Of a stretch of 13,632 bases of DNA, positions 6,441 through 13,632 are shown piece after piece. The notes below the pieces were generated by a model. It had not been told where the DNA came from, made no database searches, and worked only from the letters and a program-made list of their open reading frames with translations. Position numbers and translations under genes: made by a program. The stretch's first letter is position 1. The number at the start of each line of letters is the position of its first letter. The DNA comes from Fen-999 sp964530115 (lineage in GTDB: Bacteria; Pseudomonadota; Gammaproteobacteria; Burkholderiales; Rhodocyclaceae): NCBI GenBank assembly GCA_964530115.1, contig CAZGYD010000068.1:1-13632 (forward strand), written 5' to 3'.

Positions 6441-7819
6441 CAGCGCCCGAGGCGTTCCCGCGCGCGGGCGATGGCCGCGCGCACCTGCGCCGGGGCCGTG
6501 CCGCCGATGTGATCGCGCGCGGCGAGCGAGCCTTCGACCGTGAGTACCGCGAAGACGTCCTCGCCGACGAGCGGCGAGAAGCGCCGCAGCTCGTCGAGCG
6601 GCAGGTCGGCGAGGTCGCAGCCCTTCTCCTCGGCGGCGCGGACGGCGCGCGCCACGGCCTCGTGGGCGTCGCGGAACGGCAGCCCCTTCTTGACCAGGTA
6701 GTCGGCGAGGTCGGTCGCCGTCGCGTAGCCCTGCTTGAGCGCCGCGGCCATGGCCTCGGGCCTGACGCGGATGCCGGCGATCATCTCGGCATAGACGCGC
6801 AGCGTGTCGATGACCGTGTCGGCGGCGTCGAACAGCGGCTCCTTGTCTTCCTGGTTGTCCTTGTTGTAGGCGAGCGGCTGGCCCTTCATCAGCGTCAGCA
6901 GCGAGACGAGGGCGCCATTGACGCGGCCGGTCTTGCCGCGCACGAGCTCGGGCACGTCCGGGTTCTTCTTCTGCGGCATGATCGACGAGCCGGTGCAGAA
7001 GCGGTCGGCGAGGTCGATGAAACCGACGCGCGGGTTCATCCAGAGGATCAGCTCCTCGGAAAGCCGCGAGAGGTGGGTCATCAAAAGCGCCGCGGCGGCG
7101 CAGAATTCGATCGCGAAGTCGCGGTCGGAGACGGCATCGAGCGAGTTCTCGCAGACGGCCTCGAAGTCCAGTTCCTTGGCCACGAATTCGCGGTCGATCG
7201 GATACGTGGTGCCGGCGAGCGCCGCGGCGCCGAGCGGCAGGCGGTTGACGCGCCGCCGGCAATCGCTCATCCGCTCGTGGTCGCGTTCGCTCATCTCGAC
7301 GTAGGCGAGCAGGTGATGGCCGAAGGTCACCGGCTGGGCGACCTGCAGGTGCGTGAAGCCGGGCATCGGCGTGTCGGCGTGCCGCTCCGCGAGGTCGAGC
7401 AGCGCGCGCTGGAAGTCGCGGATCAGGCCGAGGATGTCGTCGATGGCGTCGCGCAGCCAGAGGCGGATGTCGGTCGCCACCTGGTCGTTGCGCGAGCGGC
7501 CGGTGTGCAGGCGCTTGCCGGCGTCGCCGACGAGCGCCGTCAGACGCTTCTCGATGTTGAGATGGACGTCTTCGTCGTCGAGGCTCCAGTGGAATTCCCC
7601 GCGCTCGATCTCGCCGGCGATCTGCGCCATGCCGCGCTCGATGTCGGCGAGATCCTGTGCGCCGATGATGCCCTGGCGCGCGAGCATCTTCGCGTGGGCG
7701 AGCGAGCCGCGGATGTCCTGCGCGGCCATGCGCTTGTCGAAGGGGACGGAGGCCGTGAAGCGCTTGACGAGATCGGAGACCGGCTCGGAGAAACGGCCCG
7801 ACCAGGTTTTGTCTGACAT
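6440..7819 (-). CDS. argH: Argininosuccinate lyase
   Basis: Last enzyme of arginine biosynthesis: argininosuccinate to arginine plus fumarate, in a cytoplasmic homotetramer. The 459-residue length is typical of the fumarase/aspartase superfamily member ArgH. Signatures: SGRF near the start, HTGRSRNDQVATD (105-117), PGFTHLQVAQPV (153-164, His157 the likely general acid/base) and the mobile signature loop GSSIMPQKKNPD (277-288) with the catalytic serine. The ATG at 7819 gives the canonical MSDKTWSGRF. The frame stays open far upstream, but that part overlaps algZ on the other strand and is antisense noise. No strong Shine-Dalgarno is seen. The stop at 6442-6440 overlaps the next start. argH divergent from algZ-algR is a familiar arrangement in pseudomonads and relatives. 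Confidence 0.97.
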   Translation of the reverse strand: MSDKTWSGRFSEPVSDLVKRFTASVPFDKRMAAQDIRGSLAHAKMLARQGIIGAQDLADIERGMAQIAGEIERGEFHWSLDDEDVHLNIEKRLTALVGDAGKRLHTGRSRNDQVATDIRLWLRDAIDDILGLIRDFQRALLDLAERHADTPMPGFTHLQVAQPVTFGHHLLAYVEMSERDHERMSDCRRRVNRLPLGAAALAGTTYPIDREFVAKELDFEAVCENSLDAVSDRDFAIEFCAAAALLMTHLSRLSEELILWMNPRVGFIDLADRFCTGSSIMPQKKNPDVPELVRGKTGRVNGALVSLLTLMKGQPLAYNKDNQEDKEPLFDAADTVIDTLRVYAEMIAGIRVRPEAMAAALKQGYATATDLADYLVKKGLPFRDAHEAVARAVRAAEEKGCDLADLPLDELRRFSPLVGEDVFAVLTVEGSLAARDHIGGTAPAQVRAAIARARERLGR

Positions 7820-7855
7820 AATGAAAACGTTGAAATATCCGTTAGTTCCGGGGAG
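7820..7855. promoter_or_regulatory. 36-bp divergent intergenic region, argH/algZ
   Basis: The shared upstream space is AT-richer than its surroundings. On the + strand CATAAT (7817-7822) is a candidate -10 for algZ, without a convincing -35. On the - strand TATACT (7867-7862), just inside algZ, is a candidate -10 for argH that would start transcripts near 7855. CCGTTAGTT (7839-7847) agrees at 7 of 9 positions with the core CCGTTCGTC of the Pseudomonas AlgR binding site, so autoregulation by AlgR is conceivable. All three assignments are weak. Confidence 0.3.
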
Positions 7856-8947
7856 ATGGGCAGTATACGGGAAAAGGAACGGGAGGCCGGCGCGGACGGA
7901 CAGGACGGCTCCGCGGGCCGCCGCGCGCCCGCCTGGCTGCCGGCCGGCTCGCCAAGGCTGCCTGACTTCTGCAATCTCGGCGTCTGGCTGCGCGTGCTCC
8001 TGGCCGTGAACGCCATGATGCTCGTCGCTGCGCTGCTGCGCGCGCACGGCCTCGCCGCGACGCTGGCGGAGCTCGTCGGGCTGGCGGCGGTCGTCGAGCC
8101 GGCGAGCCTCGCCACGCTGGCACTCCTGTGCGCGGGGCGGCGTTGGCTCACGTACTGGCCGCCTGCGTTCGCCGGCGTCGCGGTGCTCGTCATCGCGGCG
8201 GGTTGCGGGGGCACGTTCTCGCTTTTGCTTTCGCCGCTCGCCTTCGCCGAAACTCAGCCGTGGTGGCACGCCAGCCTCTGGGCGGCGCTCATCGCCTTCG
8301 TGCTCCTGGCCTGGTTCGACCTCGCCGCGCGCGCCCATGCGCCGGCGGTGACCGAGGCGCGGCTCATGGCGCTCACCGCGCGCATCCGGCCGCACTTCCT
8401 GTTCAACAGCCTCAACGCCGTGCTCGGCGTCATCCGCGAGGATCCGCGCCGCGCAGAGCGCGCGCTCGAGGAGCTCTCGGAGCTCTTCCGCGTGCTGATG
8501 AAGGACAACCGCGAGCTCGTGCCGCTCTCGGACGAGATCGCGCTGGCGCGCCAGTACCTCGACCTCGAGCGCCTGCGGCTCGGCGAGCGGCTGCAGGTCG
8601 TCTGGGACGTCGAGAGCTGCCCACCCGATGCGCGCGTGCCGCCGCTGATGCTCCAGCCGCTGATCGAGAACGCCGTCTATCACGGCATCGAGCCGCTCGG
8701 CGAGCCGGGCGAGGTGCGCATCCGCCTCGCGCGCGAAGCGGGCCGGGTGCTGATCGAGATCGACAATCCGTGCCCGCCGCGCGAATCGCCGGGCGGCCAT
8801 GCGGGCGGCAACCGCATGGCGCTCGCCAACATCCGCGAACGGCTGCTGCTCTTCTTCGACCTCGAGGCTTCGCTGGCGACCGCCACCGACGGCGGCCGCC
8901 ACCGCGTACGCATCCTGCTGCCCTACCGCAAGGGAGACGGGACATGA
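7856..8947 (+). CDS. algZ: Sensor histidine kinase, AlgZ/LytS (HisKA_5-like) type
   Basis: A 363-residue inner-membrane sensor kinase paired with the downstream LytTR regulator. Four hydrophobic segments lie at about 41-64, 70-93, 104-130 and 140-158, giving a small membrane sensor with almost no periplasmic domain. The phosphorylated His180 sits in RIRPHFLFNSLNAVLG (177-191), the pfam06580 H-box without a classical HisKA dimer domain. The N-box is LIENAVYHGI (269-278, Asn272), and a Gly-rich segment GGHAGGNRMALANIRERL (313-330) completes the ATPase lid. The family motif LPDFCNLGVWLRVLL (35-49) supports AlgZ over generic LytS. The ATG at 7856 is the only upstream start in frame, but GGGAG abuts it with no spacing, so initiation may be inefficient or mis-assigned. 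Residues 131-140 (AETQPWWHAS) are encoded by a copy of the dispersed repeat. The stop overlaps algR by four bases (ATGA). Confidence 0.92.
   Translation: MGSIREKEREAGADGQDGSAGRRAPAWLPAGSPRLPDFCNLGVWLRVLLAVNAMMLVAALLRAHGLAATLAELVGLAAVVEPASLATLALLCAGRRWLTYWPPAFAGVAVLVIAAGCGGTFSLLLSPLAFAETQPWWHASLWAALIAFVLLAWFDLAARAHAPAVTEARLMALTARIRPHFLFNSLNAVLGVIREDPRRAERALEELSELFRVLMKDNRELVPLSDEIALARQYLDLERLRLGERLQVVWDVESCPPDARVPPLMLQPLIENAVYHGIEPLGEPGEVRIRLAREAGRVLIEIDNPCPPRESPGGHAGGNRMALANIRERLLLFFDLEASLATATDGGRHRVRILLPYRKGDGT
8251..8272 (+). repeat. Dispersed 22-bp motif, copy in algZ
   Basis: AACTCAGCCG then TGGTGGCACGCC. It is the copy closest to the consensus: 20/22 to the serS copy, 20/22 to the thioredoxin-gene copy, 19/22 to the intergenic copy and 27/30 to the latter when extended to 8247-8276. 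It encodes part of the loop between membrane segments 3 and 4. Confidence 0.5.
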
Positions 8948-9714
8948 ATCCGCTGCGTCTGCTGATCGTCGACGACGAGGCGCCGGCGCGCGCGCGGCTG
9001 CGCAACCTGCTCGAAGACCTCGGCGAAGCCCTGCCGACCACGGTCGTCGCCGCGGCCGCGGACGGCATCGATGCGCTCGAGCGGCTCGGTGACGCGGAGG
9101 TCGACGTCGCGCTGGTGGACATCCGCATGCCGCGCATGGACGGCATCGAACTGGCGCGCCAGCTTGCGGCGCGGCCGCGACCGCCGGCGGTCGTCTTCGT
9201 CACGGCCTACGACCAGTATGCGGTGAAGGCTTTCGAACTGGCCGCGGTCGATTACCTGCTGAAGCCGGTGAAGGCCGAGCGGCTCGCCGAGGCGTTGTCG
9301 CGGGCGCTGCGCACGCCCGCGGTGGCCGATGCCGTGCGCGCAGCTGCCGAAGCCGTGGTGCCGGGCGGCCGCCGCTACCTGCGCAGCTCGGAGCGCGGCA
9401 AGGTGCTCCTCGTGCCGGTAGCCGAGGTGATCTACTTCAAGGCCGAACTCAAGTACGTCACCGCGCGGACGAAGGAGCGCGAGTTCCTGCTCGAAGAGTC
9501 GCTCGCCCAGCTGGAGACGGAATTCGCGGCGCGCTTCGTGCGCATCCACCGCAACTGCCTGGTGGCCCGTGATGCCATCACCGGCTACGAGCGTGACCGC
9601 TCGCGCGAGGAGGACGGCGAGGCGCGCTGGGCCCTCGTGCTGCGCGACGTGCCCGAGCGCCTGCCCGTCAGCCGGCGCCAGTGGCCGCAGGTCAAGGGGA
9701 TCCTGGCCGCCTGA
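8944..9714 (+). CDS. algR: LytTR-family response regulator, AlgR type
   Basis: A 256-residue two-component DNA-binding regulator, partner of the kinase encoded immediately upstream. Receiver domain (1 to about 120): acidic pair Asp10/Asp11 in LLIVDDEAPAR, phospho-acceptor Asp59 in ALVDIRMPRMDG, Thr86 in VFVTAYDQYAVKAFE and Lys106 in DYLLKPVKAERL. The LytTR domain (about 145-250) shows GKVLLVPVAEVIYFKAELKYV, the family's beta-sheet DNA-contact core, and FVRIHRNCLVARDAI. AGGGAG (8931-8936) seven bases before the ATG is a good ribosome binding site inside the algZ end, and the ATGA overlap adds coupling. In Pseudomonas AlgR governs alginate, twitching motility and virulence genes; targets here are unknown. 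hemC, adjacent to algR in pseudomonads, is here 3.3 kb away. The gene ends four bases from the convergent ppc stop, with no room for a private terminator. Confidence 0.95.
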   Translation: MNPLRLLIVDDEAPARARLRNLLEDLGEALPTTVVAAAADGIDALERLGDAEVDVALVDIRMPRMDGIELARQLAARPRPPAVVFVTAYDQYAVKAFELAAVDYLLKPVKAERLAEALSRALRTPAVADAVRAAAEAVVPGGRRYLRSSERGKVLLVPVAEVIYFKAELKYVTARTKEREFLLEESLAQLETEFAARFVRIHRNCLVARDAITGYERDRSREEDGEARWALVLRDVPERLPVSRRQWPQVKGILAA

Positions 9715-9718
9715 GACC

Positions 9719-12472
9719 TCAGCCGCTGTTCCTCAGTCCGGCGGCGATGCCGTTGATGGTCAGGTGGATGCCGCGGATCACGCGCTCGTCCGTTTCGCCG
9801 GCGCGGTAGCGTTGCAGCAGCTCGACCTGCAGGTGGTTGAGCGGATCGAGATAGGGGAAGCGGTTGCGGATCGAGCGCCGCAGCAGCGGGTTGCCGTCGA
9901 GCAGCGCCTGCTGGCCGGTGATCGCGAGCAGGGCCTCGACCGAGTCGTGCCACTCCTGCCGGATCCGCGCGAAGACGGCATTACGCAGCGCTTCGTCCCG
10001 GACGAGCTGCGCATAGCGCTCGGCAATGGCCAGGTCGCTCTTGCCGAGCACCATGTCCATGTTCGAGAGCAGGGTGCGAAAGAAGGCCCACTCGCGATGC
10101 ATGCGCCGCAAGAGGTCCATGCCCGCCTCGCCATGGCGCTCGCGCCAGGCCTTGACCGCCGAGCCGAAGCCGTACCAGCCCGGCAGCATCACGCGGCACT
10201 GCGACCAGGAGAAGACCCAGGGGATCGCGCGCAGCGATTCGATCGAGCGCGTGTTGCTGCGCGAGGCCGGACGGCTGCCGATGTTGAGGTGGGCGATCTC
10301 GGCGATCACCGTCGATTCCCAGAAGTACTGTTCGAAGCCCGGGGTCTCGTAGACCAGCGCCCGGTAGGCGCGGAAGGCGTGTTCCGAGAGTTCGGCCATC
10401 GCCGCGCGGCACTCGTCGCTGGGGTCGTCGTGCTCGTGCGGCAGCAGCGTCGCTTCGAGCGTCGCCGCGGCGATGGTCTCGAGATTGCGCCGGCCCAGCT
10501 CCGGGTTTGCGTATTTCGAGGCGATCACCTCGCCCTGCTCGGTGATGCGGATGCGGCCGGGCACGGCGCCGGCCGGCTGGGCGAGGATCGCCTGGTAGCT
10601 CGGCCCGCCGCCGCGGCCCACCGTGCCGCCGCGGCCGTGGAAGAGCCGCAGGGTGACGCCGTGCTTGCGGAACACGTCGATCAGCGCGAGCTCGGCGCGA
10701 TAGAGCGACCACGCCGAGGTAAGGAAGCCGCCGTCCTTGTTGCTGTCGGAATAGCCGAGCATCACTTCCTGGCAGAGGCCACGTGATTCGAGCAGCCGCC
10801 GGTAGGCCGGCAGCGAGAGCAGCCGGTCCATGGTGCCGCCGCAGGCGGCGAGGTCGCCGATGGTTTCGAAGAGCGGCACGATGTTGACGTCGAGTTCGCC
10901 CTCGCGCGGGCGCAGGAGCCCCGCCTCCTTGAGCAGCAGCGCGACTTCGAGGACGTCCGAGACGCCATCGGTCTTCGAGATGATGACGTTCTCGATCGCC
11001 GCCTTGCCGTAGCGCTGGTGCGCCTCGCGCGCGGCGTTGAAGATCGCCAGCTCGCCCATCGTCTCGTCCGAATAGGTGAAATAGGGCGTCGACAAGAGCC
11101 GCGGCGTTGCCAGTTCACCGAGCAGCAGGGCGATGCGGCCCTCCTCGCCGCGGCCGGCGTAGTCGACGCCCGGGCGCGCGGCCTCGAAGAGCTCGTGCAC
11201 CGTCCTCTGGTGCACGTCGGAGTTCTGGCGCAGGTCGAGCGGTGCGAGATGAAAGCCGAAGATCGACACGGCGCGCCGCAGCCGCCGGAGACGGCCGCGC
11301 GCGAGCAGCGCCGAGCCGTTGTCGACGAGCGAGCGGTGGATGATGTCGAGATCGGCGGCGAATTCCTGCGCGCTGCGATAGGGCTCGGCCTCGGCGACGG
11401 CGGGGTGTTCCGGTTCGAGGCCGTCGAGCGCGCGGGCCGTCGCCGCCAGGCGCGCGTAGATGCCGGCGATGGCGCGCCGGTAGGGCTCGTCGTCGCGATG
11501 CGGGTTGCGGTCGGGCGAGGCCGCCGCGAGCTTCTGCATTTCGTCGGAGATGCGCACCAGGAGCGCCGATGACGACAGCCCGGCACCAAGCTTGTGCAGC
11601 TGTTCGAGATAGAAGGCGAGCGCGCGCCGGCTCTGGGCGCGCAGCGCGCCGGCAAGCACATCGGCGGTGACGAAGGGGTTGCCGTCGCGGTCGCCACCGA
11701 CCCAGGAGCCCGTGCGCAGGAAGGGCGGCAGTTCGTGGCCGGCCGGCCAGTCCGGCACCTGCCGCGCTAGCTCGTCTTCGGCGGCCGCGTAGAGGCGCGG
11801 CAGTTCGCGCAGGAAGGTCGTGTCGTAGAAGGCGAGCGCGTTGCCGACCTCGTCCATGACCGAGAGCTTGGCCGGCCGCAGCATGCGCGTCTGCCAGAGG
11901 GTCATGACCGCGCGGCGGATCGCTTCCTCCTGCTGTGCCGCTTCCTCCGGCGTCTGCCGCGTGCGGTCGCGCTCGTTGAGCAGCGAGGCGATCTTCCAGT
12001 GACAGTCGAGGATGCTCTTGCGCTGGACTTCCGTCGGATGTGCGGTCAGTACCGGGCTGATCTGGGCCCGGGCGAAGAACTCGAGCAGCCGGCGCGCATC
12101 GATGCCCATGGCGAGCGCCCGCGACAGCGAATGGGCGATGCTGCCCTCGCGCGGCGGCGAGCCGGCGATCGCGTGCGCGCGCGCGCGGCGCAGGTGGTGC
12201 TGGTCCTCGGCGATGTTGGCCAGTTGCGAAAAGTAGCTGAAGGCACGCACCACCTGATTGGCTTGTGCCGGCGACAGGCGCTCGAGCAACGCATGGAGTT
12301 CCGTGCGCGCGGCCGCGTCACCGTCGCGGTGACAGCGGATCGACAGGCCGCGGACCGTCTCGATGAGCGCGAACGTCTCCTCGCCTTCGAGCGCACGCAG
12401 CGTGTCGCCGAGGATGCGGCCGAGGAAGCGGATGTCCTCGCGCAGCGGCAGATCCTTGTCCGGCGCGGTCAT
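9719..12472 (-). CDS. ppc: Phosphoenolpyruvate carboxylase
   Basis: Anaplerotic enzyme: PEP plus bicarbonate to oxaloacetate plus phosphate, a cytoplasmic homotetramer usually under allosteric control by acetyl-CoA and aspartate. The 917 residues are slightly more than E. coli's 883. Signatures: VLTAHPTEVQRKS (141-153) with catalytic His145; GSWVGGDRDGNPFVT (255-269); GYSDSNKDGG (573-582); and the mobile-loop region FHGRGGTVGRGGGPS (611-625). The C-terminus GIAAGLRNSG matches the family's conserved terminal (M/L)RNTG-type tail. The ATG at 12472 overlaps the stop of the upstream thioredoxin-fold gene (ATGA), with only a diffuse G-run upstream (GGGGGG about ten bases away), so it is probably translated by coupling. 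An alternating GC tract of about 17 nt at 12171-12187 is the only notable compositional feature. Confidence 0.97.
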   Translation of the reverse strand: MTAPDKDLPLREDIRFLGRILGDTLRALEGEETFALIETVRGLSIRCHRDGDAAARTELHALLERLSPAQANQVVRAFSYFSQLANIAEDQHHLRRARAHAIAGSPPREGSIAHSLSRALAMGIDARRLLEFFARAQISPVLTAHPTEVQRKSILDCHWKIASLLNERDRTRQTPEEAAQQEEAIRRAVMTLWQTRMLRPAKLSVMDEVGNALAFYDTTFLRELPRLYAAAEDELARQVPDWPAGHELPPFLRTGSWVGGDRDGNPFVTADVLAGALRAQSRRALAFYLEQLHKLGAGLSSSALLVRISDEMQKLAAASPDRNPHRDDEPYRRAIAGIYARLAATARALDGLEPEHPAVAEAEPYRSAQEFAADLDIIHRSLVDNGSALLARGRLRRLRRAVSIFGFHLAPLDLRQNSDVHQRTVHELFEAARPGVDYAGRGEEGRIALLLGELATPRLLSTPYFTYSDETMGELAIFNAAREAHQRYGKAAIENVIISKTDGVSDVLEVALLLKEAGLLRPREGELDVNIVPLFETIGDLAACGGTMDRLLSLPAYRRLLESRGLCQEVMLGYSDSNKDGGFLTSAWSLYRAELALIDVFRKHGVTLRLFHGRGGTVGRGGGPSYQAILAQPAGAVPGRIRITEQGEVIASKYANPELGRRNLETIAAATLEATLLPHEHDDPSDECRAAMAELSEHAFRAYRALVYETPGFEQYFWESTVIAEIAHLNIGSRPASRSNTRSIESLRAIPWVFSWSQCRVMLPGWYGFGSAVKAWRERHGEAGMDLLRRMHREWAFFRTLLSNMDMVLGKSDLAIAERYAQLVRDEALRNAVFARIRQEWHDSVEALLAITGQQALLDGNPLLRRSIRNRFPYLDPLNHLQVELLQRYRAGETDERVIRGIHLTINGIAAGLRNSG

Positions 12473-12999
12473 GGCTGTCGGCCCCCCAGCCGGTTGCGGC
12501 TCTCCTCGATCGCTTCCTCGATGATCGTGCCGTAGAACTCCGGCTGGTAGTAGCCGCGGATGGGGTCGGCGAGCGGTGTTCCGTCACCGGAAAAGAAGAG
12601 CAGCGTCGGCGTCAACTTCACCTTGTGCGCTGCGGCGAAGGCGCGGTGCGTGGTCCGCCGGCCGGAGAAATCGACGAGCGGCGTGTCGCGGTCGACGTCG
12701 ATCTGCCGGAACACCGCCGTTCCGCCCGACTGGGCGGCCATGGCATTGACGTGCTCGACGCGGGCCTTTTCGCACCAGCCGCAACGCGCCCGGCTGAAGA
12801 AGAGGACCACGGGGATCCGCGCCTCGGCGGCCTCGCGGCCGTCAGCGGACAGATCGCCCGCCAGACTCAGCGGTGGTGGCACGCCGAGGGCCGGCGCCGC
12901 GGCCGCCATGAGGGCGAGCCATGATAAGATTCCGCGCCAATATTTGACTGGCCGGCCCATGCTGGGCAGACCGCCTCCCGGCCGCCGCTGCTGCCACAT
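12469..12999 (-). CDS. Exported thioredoxin-fold protein with CGWC motif
   Basis: A 176-residue protein with a secretion signal and one thioredoxin domain. The hydrophobic segment GILSWLALMAAAAPALG (23-39) follows a basic n-region; cleavage near APA-LG is plausible, so the product is likely periplasmic or membrane-tethered. The domain shows VVLFFSRARCGWCEKAR (64-80) with Cys73 and Cys76, and the cis-proline in KLTPTLLFF (Pro131). This is closest to the thioredoxin_2/SoxW-like proteins that keep periplasmic thiols reduced or mature cytochromes; the exact role is not recognisable. The start at 12999 is chosen because AAGGAG lies eight bases upstream. An inner ATG at 12960 would give a more ordinary signal peptide, but its nearest GGGAGG is 13 or more bases away. 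It overlaps ppc by four bases and is divergent from hemC across 30 bp. Codons for GVPPPLS (39-45) contain an antisense copy of the dispersed motif. Confidence 0.85.
   Translation of the reverse strand: MWQQRRPGGGLPSMGRPVKYWRGILSWLALMAAAAPALGVPPPLSLAGDLSADGREAAEARIPVVLFFSRARCGWCEKARVEHVNAMAAQSGGTAVFRQIDVDRDTPLVDFSGRRTTHRAFAAAHKVKLTPTLLFFSGDGTPLADPIRGYYQPEFYGTIIEEAIEESRNRLGGRQP
12864..12885 (+). repeat. Dispersed 22-bp motif, copy in the thioredoxin-fold gene
   Basis: GACTCAGCGG then TGGTGGCACGCC on the + strand. It matches the algZ copy at 20 of 22 positions, but lies antisense to the gene that contains it. Confidence 0.45.
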
Positions 13000-13007
13000 T
13001 CGACTGT

Positions 13008-13013
13008 CTCCTT
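13008..13013 (-). promoter_or_regulatory. Ribosome binding site deciding the thioredoxin-fold gene start
   Basis: AAGGAG on the - strand with an 8-nt spacer to the ATG at 12999-12997. It is the strongest Shine-Dalgarno near either candidate start and favours the longer product. It lies inside the 30-bp gap to hemC. On the other strand the weaker AGGG (13015-13018) precedes the hemC GTG by 11 nt. Confidence 0.65.
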
Positions 13014-13029
13014 CAGGGTTGTACGCCCA

Positions 13030-13632
13030 GTGAACAAGATTCCCGAGCGCATCGTCATCGCCACGCGCGAATCGCGGCTCGCCCTCTGGCAGGCCGGGCA
13101 TGTACGAGATCTTCTGCGCGGATTATATCCGTCGTGCCGGGTCGAACTGCTCGGCATGACCACGCGTGGCGACCAGATCCTCGACCGGCCGCTGGCCAAG
13201 GTGGGCGGCAAGGGGCTGTTCGTCAAGGAGTTGGAGACGGCGCTCCACGACGGCCGCGCCGATATCGCCGTGCATTCGATGAAGGACGTGCCGATGGAGC
13301 TCCCCGAGGGCTTCGCACTCATCGCCACAGGTCCGCGCGAGGTGCCGTTCGACGCCTTCGTCTCATCGAAATACGCGAGTCTCGACGACCTGCCGCCCGG
13401 CGCCGTGGTCGGCACCTCCAGCCTGCGCCGCGAGGCGCAGCTGCGCGCGTGCTATCCGTATCTGGCCGTGACTTCGCTGCGCGGCAACCTCGATACCCGC
13501 CTGCGCAAGCTCGACGAAGGCCAGTACGACGCGATCATCCTCGCGGCCGCGGGCCTGACGCGACTCGGGCTCGCCGAGCGCATCCGCGCCGTGCTGCCGG
13601 CCGAGGTCTCGCTTCCTGCCGCGGGCCAGGGT
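13030..13632 (+). CDS. hemC: Porphobilinogen deaminase (hydroxymethylbilane synthase), 5' part
   Basis: First 201 codons; the gene runs off the window. The enzyme condenses four porphobilinogen molecules into hydroxymethylbilane in haem/sirohaem/cobalamin synthesis. It starts with GTG (no ATG is available in frame upstream), giving MNKIPERIVIATRESRLALWQA, the standard N-terminus. Family motifs: TRGDQ (45-49), VGGKGLFVKELE (58-69), HSMKDVP (81-87, substrate/cofactor Lys and Asp region), GTSSLRREAQ (128-137) and RGNLDTRLRKL (155-165). The cysteine that carries the dipyrromethane cofactor lies beyond the window. The last residues PAAGQG are the start of the conserved PA(A)GQG(A) motif. Its promoter must lie inside the divergent thioredoxin-fold gene. 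TTGACT at 12944-12949 is -35-like but has no good -10. Confidence 0.96.
   Translation, partial: MNKIPERIVIATRESRLALWQAGHVRDLLRGLYPSCRVELLGMTTRGDQILDRPLAKVGGKGLFVKELETALHDGRADIAVHSMKDVPMELPEGFALIATGPREVPFDAFVSSKYASLDDLPPGAVVGTSSLRREAQLRACYPYLAVTSLRGNLDTRLRKLDEGQYDAIILAAAGLTRLGLAERIRAVLPAEVSLPAAGQG

Noticed and set aside
5211..7816. Two long + strand ORFs (433 and 435 codons) opposite the kinase and argH genes
   Set aside because: Composition is rich in V, E, R, A and D repeats typical of antisense frames in GC-rich DNA. They lack start context and conflict with strongly supported genes.
7820..8902. Long upstream extension of the argH reading frame on the - strand (over 350 codons)
   Set aside because: It is antisense to the algZ coding region, which has clear family motifs, and shows low-complexity Arg/Glu/Ala-rich content. 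GC-rich genomes leave such frames open. The canonical ArgH start is at 7819.
9716..9738. Partial match ACCTCAGCCG at the algR/ppc junction as a fifth copy of the dispersed motif
   Set aside because: Similarity stops after the first ten bases; the CACGCC half is absent.
12171..12187. Alternating GC tract (possible Z-DNA-forming sequence) inside ppc
   Set aside because: It encodes ordinary Arg/Ala codons of PEP carboxylase, and short CG alternation is expected at this GC content.

Overview
This is a GC-rich (about 70%), gene-dense stretch of chromosome. Its gene content and order point to a betaproteobacterium, probably of the Rhodocyclales/Azoarcus-Thauera type. The basis is protein-family resemblance and the argH <-> algZ-algR ... 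hemC neighbourhood, which is shared in split form with pseudomonads and other beta/gammaproteobacteria. No phage, transposase, integrase, CRISPR or toxin-antitoxin gene is visible, and most genes are housekeeping.

Layout from left to right. (1) The 3' part of rarA and the complete serS lie on the + strand, eight bases apart. (2) Convergent with serS is an MltF-type lipoprotein lytic transglycosylase (- strand). Its alternative upstream start overlaps the promoter region of a tRNA-Ser(CGA) gene (+). (3) grxD, a CGFS monothiol glutaredoxin (+), is preceded by a near-consensus IscR type-1 operator. (4) A 220-bp non-coding block packed with hairpins separates grxD from a - strand operon. (5) That operon reads argH, then a Ser/Thr protein kinase fused to a cyclic-nucleotide-binding-like domain, then a fructosamine-kinase-family gene that lacks the usual N-terminal Gly-rich region. 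Both junctions are TGATG overlaps. (6) Divergent from argH, across 36 bp, is the algZ-algR (LytS/LytTR-type) two-component pair, with an ATGA overlap. (7) Convergent with algR, four bases away, is ppc (PEP carboxylase). It is translationally coupled (ATGA) to an upstream exported thioredoxin-fold protein gene. (8) Divergent from that gene is the 5' part of hemC, with a GTG start.

How the genes relate. rarA/serS/tRNA-Ser serve replication-fork maintenance and translation. mltF acts on the cell wall. grxD carries Fe-S clusters and is probably IscR-regulated. argH, ppc and hemC belong to arginine, anaplerotic and tetrapyrrole metabolism. algZR is a signalling pair. The least conventional unit is argH-kinase-fructosamine kinase, where a signalling kinase and a sugar-amine or small-molecule kinase-like protein are co-translated with an amino-acid biosynthetic enzyme.

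A separate DNA-level signal is a 22-bp motif. It occurs four times, always in the same orientation, with pairwise matches from about 17/22 to 20/22: in serS, in the non-coding block, in algZ and antisense within the thioredoxin gene. The coding copies are read in different frames or strands, so protein similarity does not explain it. I see no clear-cut novel defence or mobile system here. The best leads are this repeat, the signalling-kinase operon with its truncated partner, and the grxD operator.
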